A stretch of DNA of 18,675 nucleotides from Cyanobacteria bacterium UBA1221 (GCA_002309425.1 DBXD01000031.1:1-18675), one strand, 5' to 3'; positions 1 to 7,781 are shown, counted from the first letter of the stretch. Translations and numbers: made by a program. Notes: generated from the letters alone by a model not told the origin.

Positions 1-26
1 GACTTTAACAAAAGTCGTTTTTTTTT
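1..26 (+). terminator. Probable rho-independent terminator of a plus-strand gene left of the window
   Basis: Bases 1-16 form a short hairpin (GACTTT, loop AACA, AAAGTC) followed by G and a run of T. This is the right order for a terminator read on the plus strand. The stem may continue left of the window, so its full strength cannot be seen. It lies just past the stop codon of the minus-strand gshB, so it would serve a gene converging on gshB. Confidence 0.5.
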
Positions 27-993
27 ATATTCTTGAGTATAAGAAGGCTTCAGCCGTGCTTAATATATAATTTGTAATTTCTTTTTCTAATTGGCAGTTA
101 AAATATCCGTTAATTTCCTTTATGAAATAACATGGACTTGTTACGTTAATTTCGATAATCTTTCCGTCAATTACATCTAATCCCGTGAGCAAAATACCTT
201 CTGATGCGAGTGTTTTGGCGACAGGAAGAAAATTATCCCGTTCTGTTTCCGAAAGTTCCGCTTTGATAATATTTGCATCGCAATGTTCATTAAATTTAAA
301 ATCATTGTTGCTCGGGAGTTTTTGTACGCAATAAGGAAGAACTTTTTCCCCGAGAAAAAGAACTCTTTTGTCTCCGTTTATTGCTTTTGGAATATATTTT
401 TGTACCATTGTTAGCGTTTTACCGTCATTTGTCATTGTGTTTATAATTACGGAGGTGTTTTTATCACCTTTTTTTAAAGTCATAACCCCTGCTCCGAAAC
501 AGCGATTTAATGGCTTTAAAACAATTTCTTCGTGTTCTTCCAAAAATTCTAAAATATCATTTTTTGAAGAAGTAACGATATTTTCAGGCATTAAATGTTT
601 AAACCGGACAGCGTGCAATTTTTCATTAAAATCACGTACCGCAGACGGTTTGTTTATTATAAGAGTTCTTGAAGTATCAACGAAGTCAAAAATGTATGTA
701 GAATTCAGATAATCTCCGTCAAAAGGCGGATCCTGCCGGAACATAACGAGCCGGAAACTTTCAATTTCCCTCTTAAGACAGGTTTTTTCGTAAAAAATAT
801 TTTCGTTTTTCTCATATGTTTTGTAGCAATGTGAATATGCCTTCCCATTCAGTAGGCTCAATCCGTCAATGGTTGTAATATAAACATTTTTATTTTCATA
901 AAGCATTTCTCTTATAAGCCAAAAATTTGTAACAAGATTATTAAATTCAAAATACTTTAATTCAATTCTGTCAATAATAAAAAGTATATCCAT
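25..993 (-). CDS. gshB: Glutathione synthetase (ATP-grasp)
   Basis: Probable glutathione synthetase, which ligates glycine to gamma-glutamylcysteine using ATP in the cytosol. At 322 residues it has the normal length for the prokaryotic GshB family. I recognise family blocks in the right order: an early DGLSLLNGKAYSH segment, MFRQDPPFD near residue 84, INKPSAVRDFNEKL, the ATP-grasp lysine segment EIVLKPLNRCFGAG, GDKRVLFLGEKVLPYC, and the metal-binding C-terminal LTGLDVIDGKIIEINVTSP. The ATG is preceded by a G-rich ribosome site (AGGGGGAAATAAT) and a promoter at 1017-1045. The gene stands alone, separated from the phage-like operon by a terminator. It therefore looks like host chromosome marking the left border of that operon. 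Confidence 0.9.
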   Translation of the reverse strand: MDILFIIDRIELKYFEFNNLVTNFWLIREMLYENKNVYITTIDGLSLLNGKAYSHCYKTYEKNENIFYEKTCLKREIESFRLVMFRQDPPFDGDYLNSTYIFDFVDTSRTLIINKPSAVRDFNEKLHAVRFKHLMPENIVTSSKNDILEFLEEHEEIVLKPLNRCFGAGVMTLKKGDKNTSVIINTMTNDGKTLTMVQKYIPKAINGDKRVLFLGEKVLPYCVQKLPSNNDFKFNEHCDANIIKAELSETERDNFLPVAKTLASEGILLTGLDVIDGKIIEINVTSPCYFIKEINGYFNCQLEKEITNYILSTAEAFLYSRI

Positions 994-1016
994 ATTATTT
1001 CCCCCTGTGCATTAAT

Positions 1017-1045
1017 AAATTAGCATAAATATACTTTTACAACAA
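1017..1045 (-). promoter_or_regulatory. Promoter of gshB
   Basis: On the minus strand there is a -35 TTGTTG (1040-1045), a 17-base spacer and an extended -10 TGC-TAATTT (box at 1017-1022). It lies about 25 bases upstream of the gshB start and just after the phage operon terminator. This layout indicates independent expression of gshB. It is called from consensus match only. Confidence 0.55.
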
Positions 1046-1058
1046 TAATCTTTGGTAC

Positions 1059-1092
1059 AAAAAAACCCCCTTGAAGTTAATCAAGGGGGTTA
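1059..1092 (-). terminator. Terminator of the phage-like operon
   Basis: A perfect 11-bp stem (1064-1074 with 1081-1091, core CCCCCTTGA/TCAAGGGGG) has a 6-base loop. On the minus strand it is followed by a run of seven T. It stands after the last phage-like gene (ending at 1141) and before the gshB promoter, so it closes the right-to-left operon. Confidence 0.9.
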
Positions 1093-1140
1093 AAATGTCA
1101 GGAGACCCTTTTTATATATATAAATTATTCTGCACAAAGG

Positions 1141-1329
1141 TTAGTTCCTTCCAAAAAAATTTTTGAACCAGTCCCATACAAATCCAAATACAGCGGATAA
1201 AATAATTCCGCCGGCTATTAATCTGTTTTTCATTGCAATGAGTTCATCAACTTTTATTTCAAGTTTATCAATTTTTTTGCCCTGATCTTTCAGCATTTGC
1301 AAAAGAAGAGCAGTTGTTTCTTCACTCAT
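1141..1329 (-). CDS. Small holin-like / XhlA-like membrane protein
   Basis: A 62-residue protein. The first 35 or so residues form a charged amphipathic helix with heptad spacing (LLLQMLKDQGKKIDKLEIKV). A single membrane segment follows at about residues 37-53 (LIAGGIILSAVFGFVW), then an aromatic and basic end (DWFKNFFGRN). This layout matches hemolysin XhlA-type phage proteins that sit in lysis cassettes and act at the inner membrane, possibly with a holin. It is the last gene of the operon. Its ATG overlaps the stop of the preceding gene by four bases (ATGA), and an AAAGGA site lies six bases upstream. Assignment is by architecture and position, not by a diagnostic motif. No recognisable endolysin lies beside it. 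Confidence 0.65.
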   Translation of the reverse strand: MSEETTALLLQMLKDQGKKIDKLEIKVDELIAMKNRLIAGGIILSAVFGFVWDWFKNFFGRN

Positions 1330-1790
1330 GGTTGTCCTTTCCAGTTACATAGTTTTTGAAAATTATCCACGCAATGAAACATTAGCCATCTGTTAAAGCC
1401 GTGAACCCCTGATGTATACAACAGCCGTTCAAAAATTTTATCTGCGAAATATCTGTCATTATCAACATATTCGTGATGTTCGCAAAGAGCATCATGAATC
1501 ATTGAAGGAATTAAAAAAGAAGAATCTGTTTTTGCTCCTATAAGCCGCCAAAAAAGACGGGGAATTGTTGCCCCGTCCCAACAGTAGCCTTTGGGTATAC
1601 AAAACATATAATCTTTCTTTTTTCTGATATCGGATAATTTTACAATCAGATCTTTTCTGTTGAAAAAAGGATATTTGCTTATATTTAATTTCTCTTGTTT
1701 TGTCATGGATGGAATAATGTAACGCATGCAGACCTGCGGTTTTTCACTGAATTCTATGACAATATTTTTGTCTTTGTACCATTCAATCAT
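1326..1790 (-). CDS. DUF1353 family phage protein
   Basis: The reading frame is open to a GTG at 1871. The better start is the ATG at 1790, which has AAGGAAAAAGAA immediately upstream; this gives 154 residues. The DUF1353 signature is clear: IPKGYCWDGATIPRLFWRLI (a hydrophobic stretch, then a PKG..WDGATIPR core), followed by the helix SMIHDALCEH carrying the conserved histidine and aspartate of the family's HD element. DUF1353 proteins are common at the distal end of phage tail operons, next to lysis genes. Their function is not established, and a cell-wall-related hydrolytic role has been suggested because of the HD residues. Translation is coupled to the holin-like gene through a 4-base overlap. 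Confidence 0.8.
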   Translation of the reverse strand: MIEWYKDKNIVIEFSEKPQVCMRYIIPSMTKQEKLNISKYPFFNRKDLIVKLSDIRKKKDYMFCIPKGYCWDGATIPRLFWRLIGAKTDSSFLIPSMIHDALCEHHEYVDNDRYFADKIFERLLYTSGVHGFNRWLMFHCVDNFQKLCNWKGQP

Positions 1791-1906
1791 TTCTTTTTCC
1801 TTTTTAAAAGTTACTAAGTTATGAAGTGAATAAGTTGTAGCGGAATTAGTTATATTTATAGTGCGAAGCACCGTAAAAACTTAATACCATAATCACTTAT
1901 TCATGT

Positions 1907-2377
1907 TTAACCTCTGTTCGGTAATTCCTTATTCTTAAACAAATAATCCATATCATCTGTCGAGTACCCTAGCAATGCTCCGACTACATCAAACAATCTC
2001 ATACCGCCCGCCATTGCACCACGATAAAAGTCCTTTGCTCTGAACTCGATTGATAAGCCTTTTATATCAACTTGCGGTATTTGTTGAGCAATCAATGCTT
2101 TTAAATCATCAAAGTCCATACCTTTTGCTCTATATAATGCTCTTTCTACATCAGCAGGAGTTAAGGTTAAAGCATCAAGCCTTTCTCTTTCTTTTTGTGC
2201 CTGTTTCTGTTCATAATCTGGGTCAAGAACTAAGTCTTTGCCATTATATATATAGCGTTCAATATTGTTATAGACTTCCTCTGTGATTTCTAAACATACA
2301 ATATTTTCACCAGAACAAGGGCATTCACCTTTGCCGATTGAGTTTTCAACTGTATTTATATGTGCGTAATATGTCAT
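1907..2377 (-). CDS. Tail-fibre-associated phage protein, unknown function
   Basis: A 156-residue soluble protein directly downstream of the tail fibre gene (10-base gap), with a very strong ribosome site (TAAGGAGG, seven bases before the ATG). The N-terminal half is beta-rich and includes ITEEVYNNIERYIYNGKDLV, then NPDYE-like text (DPDYEQKQAQKERERLDAL). This style is common in small proteins coded after tail fibres, including XkdW-like proteins and fibre-assembly chaperones. The C-terminal half is helical with LTPADVERALYRAKGMDFDD and GAMAGGMRLFDVVGALLGY. The position and the charged linker helix suggest a fibre chaperone or fibre-tip accessory. I do not recognise a defined family with certainty. 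Confidence 0.55.
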   Translation of the reverse strand: MTYYAHINTVENSIGKGECPCSGENIVCLEITEEVYNNIERYIYNGKDLVLDPDYEQKQAQKERERLDALTLTPADVERALYRAKGMDFDDLKALIAQQIPQVDIKGLSIEFRAKDFYRGAMAGGMRLFDVVGALLGYSTDDMDYLFKNKELPNRG

Positions 2378-2387
2378 TTTTTCCTCC

Positions 2388-3473
2388 TTATGCGTTCGTG
2401 CCTATACGTCTGTATTTTGTCATTATCAAGCAACTTTGTGTTATTGCACTACGAGTAATGTTAAAATAAAACTTATCATTGTTTTTACGGGCAATTACAA
2501 TACAAGAAATTTGCCCCGCCTCCGCATGTTCGCCGTCAAATTCCGTATAGCCATAGACAGAATTGTTTGCTAAATCATTAGCAGTTGTCAATGAAACAGA
2601 GGTATCTGATATTGATACAAACGAATTTGTATTGCCTGAAGTCCTGCCCCCACCAAAAGCAATCATAACTTCATAATCGTAACTTGTTCTGTCGCTTGGC
2701 AGATAGGAACTAATATCTATTTGGTAATTCCCTATTGCGGTTGAAGTAGATAAAACATGAAAACTGTTTACCCATTGACCGTCACAACAAGTGGTGTTTG
2801 GAAACGTGCAATATCGTGTGCCGCTTCCAGTCCAACCAAGTTCAATTTTTGCGGTTTCATTTGTTGTCTGATTTTTATAGGCGTACAAATTTAAATTAGC
2901 TCCACCATCTGTCAATACGCTACTCTCTATTAATCCAAATCGCAACGGTGTAGAACTATTATCTACAAAATTAAGTCCTTTATATGATGATGCTGCCGGA
3001 TTTGTTCCGTCACGGGTTATTGTATTATGTTTAATAGTTACAACCCCACCGTTTAGCGTAAGAGAACCGCTCATTGTATCGCCTGCTTTTGATACAAAAT
3101 TAGATGCATCTATAATTATTTCTTGCCAATAATTACTGTTTGTCAAACTATTAGAACTGTTATTATTTGATAACGAACGATATAAATGGGTTTTATTGTT
3201 TGAATCAACGTGGAATACAAGCGAATTTAAGTTATAAGTTTCGTTAGAATCATATAAAACCGCACCTTTATAAAGATCGTGAATGCAGTCCATTGAATAA
3301 TTCAGTCCTTTATAGGTATCATCAATAAATTTGTTAAGATTGTCCCCGCACAGTACATCCGGGTTAATCGGGTCAAACCCGTTCAGAATTTTTTCATTGG
3401 AAAAGTCTGTTTTTCTTCCTTCCGTTGCAAAACTTTCAGGAATGGTAATGTTTGGATTTGTTGGTCTAGTCAT
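2388..3473 (-). CDS. Phage tail fibre protein
   Basis: A 361-residue probable receptor-binding tail fibre. Residues 1-110 form the attachment part, with TDFSNEKILNGFDP, then DNLNKFIDDTYKGLNYSMD and a YNLNSLVFH beta segment typical of carbohydrate-binding or baseplate-proximal fibre domains. Near residue 130 stands KAGDTMSGSLTLNGG, the repeat unit widely found in tail fibres (GDTMSG.L). The C-terminal half is rich in Ser, Thr, Asn and Gly and beta-prone, as expected of a trimeric tip. Its start overlaps the end of the previous gene by eight bases, with AGAGGAG ten bases upstream. The position after baseplate J and the gpI-like gene is the standard place for the fibre gene in contractile phages. 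Confidence 0.8.
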   Translation of the reverse strand: MTRPTNPNITIPESFATEGRKTDFSNEKILNGFDPINPDVLCGDNLNKFIDDTYKGLNYSMDCIHDLYKGAVLYDSNETYNLNSLVFHVDSNNKTHLYRSLSNNNSSNSLTNSNYWQEIIIDASNFVSKAGDTMSGSLTLNGGVVTIKHNTITRDGTNPAASSYKGLNFVDNSSTPLRFGLIESSVLTDGGANLNLYAYKNQTTNETAKIELGWTGSGTRYCTFPNTTCCDGQWVNSFHVLSTSTAIGNYQIDISSYLPSDRTSYDYEVMIAFGGGRTSGNTNSFVSISDTSVSLTTANDLANNSVYGYTEFDGEHAEAGQISCIVIARKNNDKFYFNITRSAITQSCLIMTKYRRIGTNA

Positions 3474-4041
3474 TTGTTTTAATCTCCTCTATATATATTC
3501 CGTCACCAAATATTTGTCGGATATAAGAAACCGTGTTTTGTGTTACAAGTAACTCTTCTCCGTAAATATTTATATTTATTCCCCCGTTACTGCTCTGAGA
3601 AATCAATACATTGTCAGCATTCGTCATTTTTTTTATTATTGACAAGATTTCTTCTATGCAGCCCGAAGAAGAATTTGCGCCGATACAGGCATAAATTTTT
3701 TGTATAAATGCGGCATCCGGTAAAGACAAAGGTATTCTCGGATTAATACCGGAAGATAAAAAGTAAAAGAGTTTATTTTTGTTTATATGTTCTCTGTTTA
3801 TACAAAAATAATCTCCGAAATCAATTTCATCGCGGCTTGTTCCGACTTCTTTACCTATATAATCCAGACGCTGCCCTCTGGCTTTTGAAATAATCAGGCT
3901 GTCTAATAAATACTGTATCGTATCTTGCAGCGAATTAAATCTGTCTGCCGGTGCTTGAAGGATATTTACTATGTCGGAATTTGTGCGGAAATATGAAAGT
4001 ATAAATTCCAGGCATTTTGTTTTATAATCATAAATTTTCAT
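3466..4041 (-). CDS. Baseplate/tail protein I-like (DUF2612-type)
   Basis: 191 residues. The segment KARGQRLDYIGKEVGTSRDE near residue 55 matches the signature of DUF2612 and related proteins (A.GQ.LD.IG..VG..R....D..Y), which correspond to P2 gpI or Mu gp48-type baseplate wedge components. The C-terminal half (residues 95-191) contains GCIEEILSIIKKM followed by a small beta domain, as in this family. The protein should link the baseplate J wedge to the fibre. The start codon overlaps the J stop (TAATG), with GAAGGAG nine bases upstream, so translation is coupled. Known from family: wedge or fibre connector. Inferred here: same role, from gene order J, I, fibre. Confidence 0.75.
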   Translation of the reverse strand: MKIYDYKTKCLEFILSYFRTNSDIVNILQAPADRFNSLQDTIQYLLDSLIISKARGQRLDYIGKEVGTSRDEIDFGDYFCINREHINKNKLFYFLSSGINPRIPLSLPDAAFIQKIYACIGANSSSGCIEEILSIIKKMTNADNVLISQSSNGGININIYGEELLVTQNTVSYIRQIFGDGIYIEEIKTND

Positions 4042-5207
4042 TATGCAGCTCCTTCCGTTGTAATCTGTGATTCATTAATTTGCGGAACTTCATTATAAGC
4101 AAGATTTACTATATCTGTGTAATTTTCTTCGGAATCCCGTTTAACGGATATGTTGCTGACCGCTTCGACTCCCTCTACCTCAAGTGTCGGGATTATAAAT
4201 TCCGTAGCATATACAGTTGCTCCCAGTCCGAAACCTTGTTTTTGAAAATAATTTGTTATGGCAGATTTTATTCCGTCAAATAGAGATTCTTCACTAAAAC
4301 CGCTTTTTGATAGTATTTTTATTTTCAGGAAAATCGGGATAACTTCTGCTTTTTGATATTTAACCGTAATATCATTATTTAGTGTATCTTTTAACAAGAC
4401 AGAGGTGTTTCCCTGAAAAATAATTCCCGCGCCAAATGTATCCAAAATTGCCTGTGCAAAAACTTCATCTGTTGTGTTAGGTTTTGCAACAATTTTTACA
4501 AAATAAGGATTCATTGAATTTTCCGAGTTTTTATCAATTATATTTAGCAGCGCAGGATTGTCCAAGTATTTGCCAAGGTTTGCGAGATTTGCTTTATGTG
4601 TTGCTTTGGAATTTAAAGCTTTGGAATTTCTGAATCTTATTCTGTAGTCATCGTCAGATTCTCGGTTTTGACCCGCAAAAATATCTGTAACGGTTGAATT
4701 ATCAACCGATGTAACGGTTTTTGGCGCACGAACGATTATAAACTCAGATTCCTCTGTGACGGTGTCCTCGTTATATTCTACCGAATCGAATATTACGTTT
4801 GCAATGCCGTCTTGGTTAAAAGTGAAATCGCCATTGTTTATAAATTCACATTTTGTTGTGCTGTCAGCAAGCAATATGGAATTATGCGAAATGTTCTTCC
4901 CCGGAACACCCCGAACACGGGCAGAAAACCTGCCTTTTCGGGCAGGAAGCCTTTTAACGCCTATTCTTTCATACAATGAATCCTGCAATTTGCCTTCTGA
5001 ACTTTCAGGATTTGCAATTTCTGCAATGTATCCGATTAAATTTTGTAAATGCAGTTCGGTTTCCGCAGAGAGATTAAAAATATAATCCAGAATGCCGCCT
5101 TTCTTAACAGAATCAATATTTTCGCAATTACTTAAAAATTCTTCCTCCAAAAGGTTTCTGATTTCTTCTTTAGTTAAATTCTTTAATTTTCCATTTTGAA
5201 TTTCCAT
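4041..5207 (-). CDS. Baseplate J-like protein (Mu gp47 / P2 gpJ type)
   Basis: The open frame starts at 5222, but the internal ATG at 5207 has a GGAG site five bases before it and the upstream ATG has none. I therefore prefer 388 residues. The protein shows the Baseplate_J layout: a helical N-terminus (LTKEEIRNLLEEEF), then an early domain with KRLPARKGRFSARV and a beta domain. The hallmark follows: GQNRESDDDYRIRFRNSKAL (family pattern G...E.DD.YR.R......), then KANLANLGKYL and a long C-terminal alpha/beta part. It forms the baseplate wedge that opens on contraction. The gp25-like gene lies directly upstream and the gpI-like gene overlaps downstream, as in Mu and P2. Confidence 0.9.
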   Translation of the reverse strand: MEIQNGKLKNLTKEEIRNLLEEEFLSNCENIDSVKKGGILDYIFNLSAETELHLQNLIGYIAEIANPESSEGKLQDSLYERIGVKRLPARKGRFSARVRGVPGKNISHNSILLADSTTKCEFINNGDFTFNQDGIANVIFDSVEYNEDTVTEESEFIIVRAPKTVTSVDNSTVTDIFAGQNRESDDDYRIRFRNSKALNSKATHKANLANLGKYLDNPALLNIIDKNSENSMNPYFVKIVAKPNTTDEVFAQAILDTFGAGIIFQGNTSVLLKDTLNNDITVKYQKAEVIPIFLKIKILSKSGFSEESLFDGIKSAITNYFQKQGFGLGATVYATEFIIPTLEVEGVEAVSNISVKRDSEENYTDIVNLAYNEVPQINESQITTEGAA

Positions 5208-5226
5208 TTTATCTCCATTCATTTAC

Positions 5227-5568
5227 TTAAATTTTTAAAATTTCATTGAAATTTAAAGCCCCGTATTCTGTTTTTACTTCTGCCAATACGGAAATTGTAA
5301 GAGTTGCTTTATCAAACCTCATTTTGAAATTATCCAGTGAATTGACACCCTGTACCCCAAGTATTTGGCTTCTGACAGAGCTCTCAAGGAGGTTTGTATC
5401 TCTGAGCCCTGAGGGATAATCTATCCCTTTTGAAATATCCAGGACCCATTCTCCGGACAGTGTTTTTAGTGCAGTAGTTATATGTTGTTTTATTTGAGTA
5501 ATCCCGTCTGTCAGAACAAAATCTCCTGCTTCGACAGCAAGATTTTCCCCATCGATAAGTATATCCAT
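5227..5568 (-). CDS. gp25/gpW-like baseplate wedge protein
   Basis: 113 residues, close to the normal length of the GPW_gp25 family (T4 gp25, P2 gpW, Mu gp46). Recognisable elements are an early GDFVLTDGITQIKQHITTAL helix and GEWVLDISKGIDYP, the conserved W...GI.Y tract. These are followed by LLESSVRSQILGVQGV and a terminal beta hairpin. In contractile tails this protein starts sheath assembly on the baseplate and is the most conserved wedge part. A strong AAGGAGG lies ten bases before the ATG. It sits between the second tube-like gene and baseplate J. Confidence 0.88.
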   Translation of the reverse strand: MDILIDGENLAVEAGDFVLTDGITQIKQHITTALKTLSGEWVLDISKGIDYPSGLRDTNLLESSVRSQILGVQGVNSLDNFKMRFDKATLTISVLAEVKTEYGALNFNEILKI

Positions 5569-5582
5569 AAGTGTGTACCTCC

Positions 5583-5963
5583 TTATTTAAAATTTCTTTT
5601 TGATGCAAGCCAGCTTACTGTTCTTAAATTGCTGTCGCAGCGTGAACCTACCGTAGATATTGTGCAATTAGTGAACAAGTTTATTTCTCCGGTATTTAAA
5701 TCACGGACGAGCAGAATATCCTCTGTGTGATTTAAATTGTCTTGTTCTAATATCTTGTAGGATGTGCTGTTTGCTAAAAATTTAGATGTAATTTGCCAGG
5801 TTCTTTTAGGATTCGGGCAGTTCATTGTTTCACCCGATATTCCTATAAATGTTACATTACTGGGCTCTGCCCCTTGTGTTATGTTTATTTTTTCGGAAGC
5901 AAATCCGCTTAGAGTAACTCCCCGCCAGACAAGCTCCGTGTTTTTTGTGTTATATAAAGTCAT
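5583..5963 (-). CDS. Second tail-tube-like protein (baseplate tube initiator candidate)
   Basis: A 126-residue paralogue of the main tube protein at 7782-8162, with the same length. The two share WRGVTLSG versus WRGITLTG, RTWQITSKF versus RQWQISRSF, DNLNHTEDILLVRDLNTGE versus DNQNHVEDTLVIRDLNTDR, and a matching end (TVSWLASKRN versus VTWNALYRN). Both fit the DUF3277-type tail tube family. This copy lies inside the baseplate block, between the spike and the gp25-like gene, rather than after the sheath. That suggests a specialised ring joining hub and tube. An AAAGG site lies ten bases upstream. Other explanations are a duplicated tube gene for a subset of rings, or a drifting redundant copy; conservation of the core argues that it is functional. 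Confidence 0.8.
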   Translation of the reverse strand: MTLYNTKNTELVWRGVTLSGFASEKINITQGAEPSNVTFIGISGETMNCPNPKRTWQITSKFLANSTSYKILEQDNLNHTEDILLVRDLNTGEINLFTNCTISTVGSRCDSNLRTVSWLASKRNFK

Positions 5964-5983
5964 TTATTTTTACCTTTCATTTT

Positions 5984-6553
5984 TTACAAAACTCCGCCTG
6001 TCGGGGAGCCGTTATTTCCGTTTGAATGTGTATGGGATAAGAAAATTTTTCCGTCTATTGTTGTATCCCCTGATATAGTTACAGCACTGCCGTTAATTGT
6101 TATTTCTCCGCCGGTTATATTTATTGCGTTTCCCGTAATATTTATTGTTGCACCTGATGTTGTACCAAGAACAACCTCTCCTTCAGGAAAGATATATTGT
6201 TCGGTAGTCGGGTAAAACCCAATAGAGAATAAATTGTCATTTATGTTGTGGAGTCGGCCTGTATTTGTTATAACTTCAGGCTTACTCTTATAGTATTCAG
6301 CCACATTATTGTCAAAAAATCTTACGGTACCGCAATCTCCGACTTTGAGCCCAAAATAAATAAAGCCGTGCTTAGTTTGAATATGTTTGACCGGCACCTT
6401 ACATAATGTATCTTTTTGGTTATTGTCAAAATATTCCACATCAACAAGGGATTGGGAATGAACTTTTGTTATTTTGCATGGCTTTTCTACCAGAGCCGCT
6501 AAAAGTAAGTTATCCAGTATATCATTAAGACTGTCGTTGCAACTTCTTGTCAT
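5984..6553 (-). CDS. Baseplate central spike with metal-binding tip (gpV/gp45-like)
   Basis: 189 residues. The N-terminal part (about 20-110) reads as an OB-fold domain of the Gp138_N/gpV type (CKITKVHSQSLVDVEYF, then GLKVGDCGTVRFFD). It is followed by short beta repeats (ATINITGNAINITGGEITI) of a triple-stranded beta-helix needle. The end carries SHTHSNGNNG with H174-T-H176. In a trimer this H-x-H pair binds a metal, iron in P2 gpV and phi92 gp138, at the membrane-piercing apex. The protein therefore looks like a complete short spike. It lies between the hub gene and the tube-like paralogue, with three bases between the hub stop and this ATG region. I see no lysozyme domain, so it punctures mechanically. 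Confidence 0.88.
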   Translation of the reverse strand: MTRSCNDSLNDILDNLLLAALVEKPCKITKVHSQSLVDVEYFDNNQKDTLCKVPVKHIQTKHGFIYFGLKVGDCGTVRFFDNNVAEYYKSKPEVITNTGRLHNINDNLFSIGFYPTTEQYIFPEGEVVLGTTSGATINITGNAINITGGEITINGSAVTISGDTTIDGKIFLSHTHSNGNNGSPTGGVL

Positions 6554-6556
6554 AAT

Positions 6557-7372
6557 TTATAATCCTATAGTAATTTTAGTAACACACATTTTGTTGTAGT
6601 TATTCCCGTCAAAGGTTATTTCCGATACTCTGTAATATCCGAAAAACTCTTCAAAGGAGCACTTTATAATATCTGCGGGTAACAAATACGGAACAAATTC
6701 GGAATAGAAACTAACCTCCGATTGGTTTTGTAAAAGCGGTTTTGAGGCGTTCCCCGTACTAAATTCTGTTATTGCCGTTAAATTGTTTATGTCAAACCCT
6801 GAAAAAGACCGTACTGCACCGTTTTGTATAAACAGAGGTATATCCAGTTCATCACAAATGCTCTTTAAAATAGTATGGGGTTTGCCTTTCGCCTTATATG
6901 AATCATACATCTTTTCGGCTGTAATGTTATTAATACCGTTAACAGTAAGTCCCATTTCATCAATACAATCGTTTATTATTCTTGTTGAACTGACCGAATC
7001 AATGTAATCCTTATTTATGTATGAATTTATATAGGCATCCGCACTATCTGTAATTTTTATAATGGTGCAAATATCAGGACTTTTCCGCGGGTAGAACCTA
7101 TTTACCCTGCGGATTGTTCCTAAATCAGGTTTACCGCAAAAAAGCAGGGTCTTATCCGAATTTCCTGATTTTATATATAAGTGCAGGTCTGAATTGCTCT
7201 CTGATATGTAATTGAATGTTGTATCATCGAGATTCCATATTTTTATATAAGCAATATCCGGTTCTAACTTGCAATTTTTTCTTATATTGAAAGCAATATC
7301 AAGTTGGTCAATTTCTATATTTTTGTCTTTTATTTCAATAATAATTTTGTAATCTAAGTTCTTTGTTTGCAT
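6557..7372 (-). CDS. Baseplate hub protein (gpD/gp27-like)
   Basis: The frame is open to an ATG at 7414 that overlaps the upstream gene and has no ribosome site. The ATG at 7372 follows GGAGAATCTAAAACT and lies 20 bases after the upstream stop, so I choose 271 residues. The sequence is beta-rich. Early strands (YKIIIEIKDKNIEIDQLDIAF) and ARYIKIWNL-like text (PDIAYIKIWNLDDTTFNYI) resemble the first domain of hub proteins. The middle has RIINDCIDEMGL and KPHTILKSICDELDIPLFIQ, and the C-terminus has LLPADIIKCSFEEFFGYYRVSEI. This is the pattern of phage late protein D or XkdQ-like hubs, which hold the spike and start the tube. It lies directly between plug and spike genes. Assigned by fold pattern and gene order. 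Confidence 0.8.
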   Translation of the reverse strand: MQTKNLDYKIIIEIKDKNIEIDQLDIAFNIRKNCKLEPDIAYIKIWNLDDTTFNYISESNSDLHLYIKSGNSDKTLLFCGKPDLGTIRRVNRFYPRKSPDICTIIKITDSADAYINSYINKDYIDSVSSTRIINDCIDEMGLTVNGINNITAEKMYDSYKAKGKPHTILKSICDELDIPLFIQNGAVRSFSGFDINNLTAITEFSTGNASKPLLQNQSEVSFYSEFVPYLLPADIIKCSFEEFFGYYRVSEITFDGNNYNKMCVTKITIGL

Positions 7373-7391
7373 AGTTTTAGATTCTCCATTT

Positions 7392-7724
7392 TTAGTCGGC
7401 CTCGTCTTCCGCATAGTATATCAGCTCAAAGTCCGAGCTGAGTGAGTCGGGTTCCGGTGTATAATCCTCATTAAATTTATTGTGCAGATACAATTTCCCG
7501 GAAATAATATCAGGCTGTTTTATTCTTGACAAAAAGTCAAAACCCGTTACCAGAGGTTCGCTTTTGAGGATGTATTTATTTCCGTCAGAGTTTGCGGTGT
7601 ATATATCCAAAACAAAAAAAGTATTGCACCAAGTAAATCGGAAGCCGTAATGTTTTCCGTTTATTATGTAAGTGCAAAAAACTCTTGAATCTGAACTCAT
7701 ATCAGGCAGATTGTATTTTCTCAT
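7392..7724 (-). CDS. Baseplate plug protein (Pam3 gp18-like)
   Basis: The frame reaches a TTG at 7778, but that stretch is the hairpin after the tube gene. The ATG at 7724 has AAAGGA eight bases upstream, giving 110 residues. The protein is a small beta domain with FCTYIINGKHYGFRFTWCN, FVLDIYTANSDGNKY, EPLVTGFDFLSRIKQPDIISG and a final FELIYYAED. This matches the single-domain baseplate plug family defined on cyanophage Pam3 gp18, which closes the bottom of the tube at the hub. Its place between tube and hub genes agrees. The acidic tail (YAEDEAD) overlaps the discarded hub start. Family knowledge gives the role; the match is my reading of the pattern. Confidence 0.75.
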   Translation of the reverse strand: MRKYNLPDMSSDSRVFCTYIINGKHYGFRFTWCNTFFVLDIYTANSDGNKYILKSEPLVTGFDFLSRIKQPDIISGKLYLHNKFNEDYTPEPDSLSSDFELIYYAEDEAD

Positions 7725-7749
7725 AAGTTTATCCTTTCGTAAAAATATA

Positions 7750-7781
7750 CCGCAGGTAACCGAAATTACCTGCGGCAAAAT
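7750..7781 (-). terminator. Hairpin terminator after the tail tube gene
   Basis: A perfect 10-bp stem (CCGCAGGTAA at 7750-7759 with TTACCTGCGG at 7766-7775) has a 6-base loop. On the minus strand it is followed by TATATTTTT. It begins six bases after the tube stop codon. It should reduce transcription into the baseplate genes or protect the 3' end of the abundant sheath/tube message. Confidence 0.75.

Noticed and set aside
368..712. 114-residue plus-strand open frame inside gshB
   Set aside because: It is the antisense shadow of a well-matched glutathione synthetase and has no ribosome site or recognisable domain.
7725..7778. TTG start giving a longer plug protein
   Set aside because: The extension is the terminator-like hairpin after the tube gene; the ATG at 7724 has AAAGGA at proper spacing.
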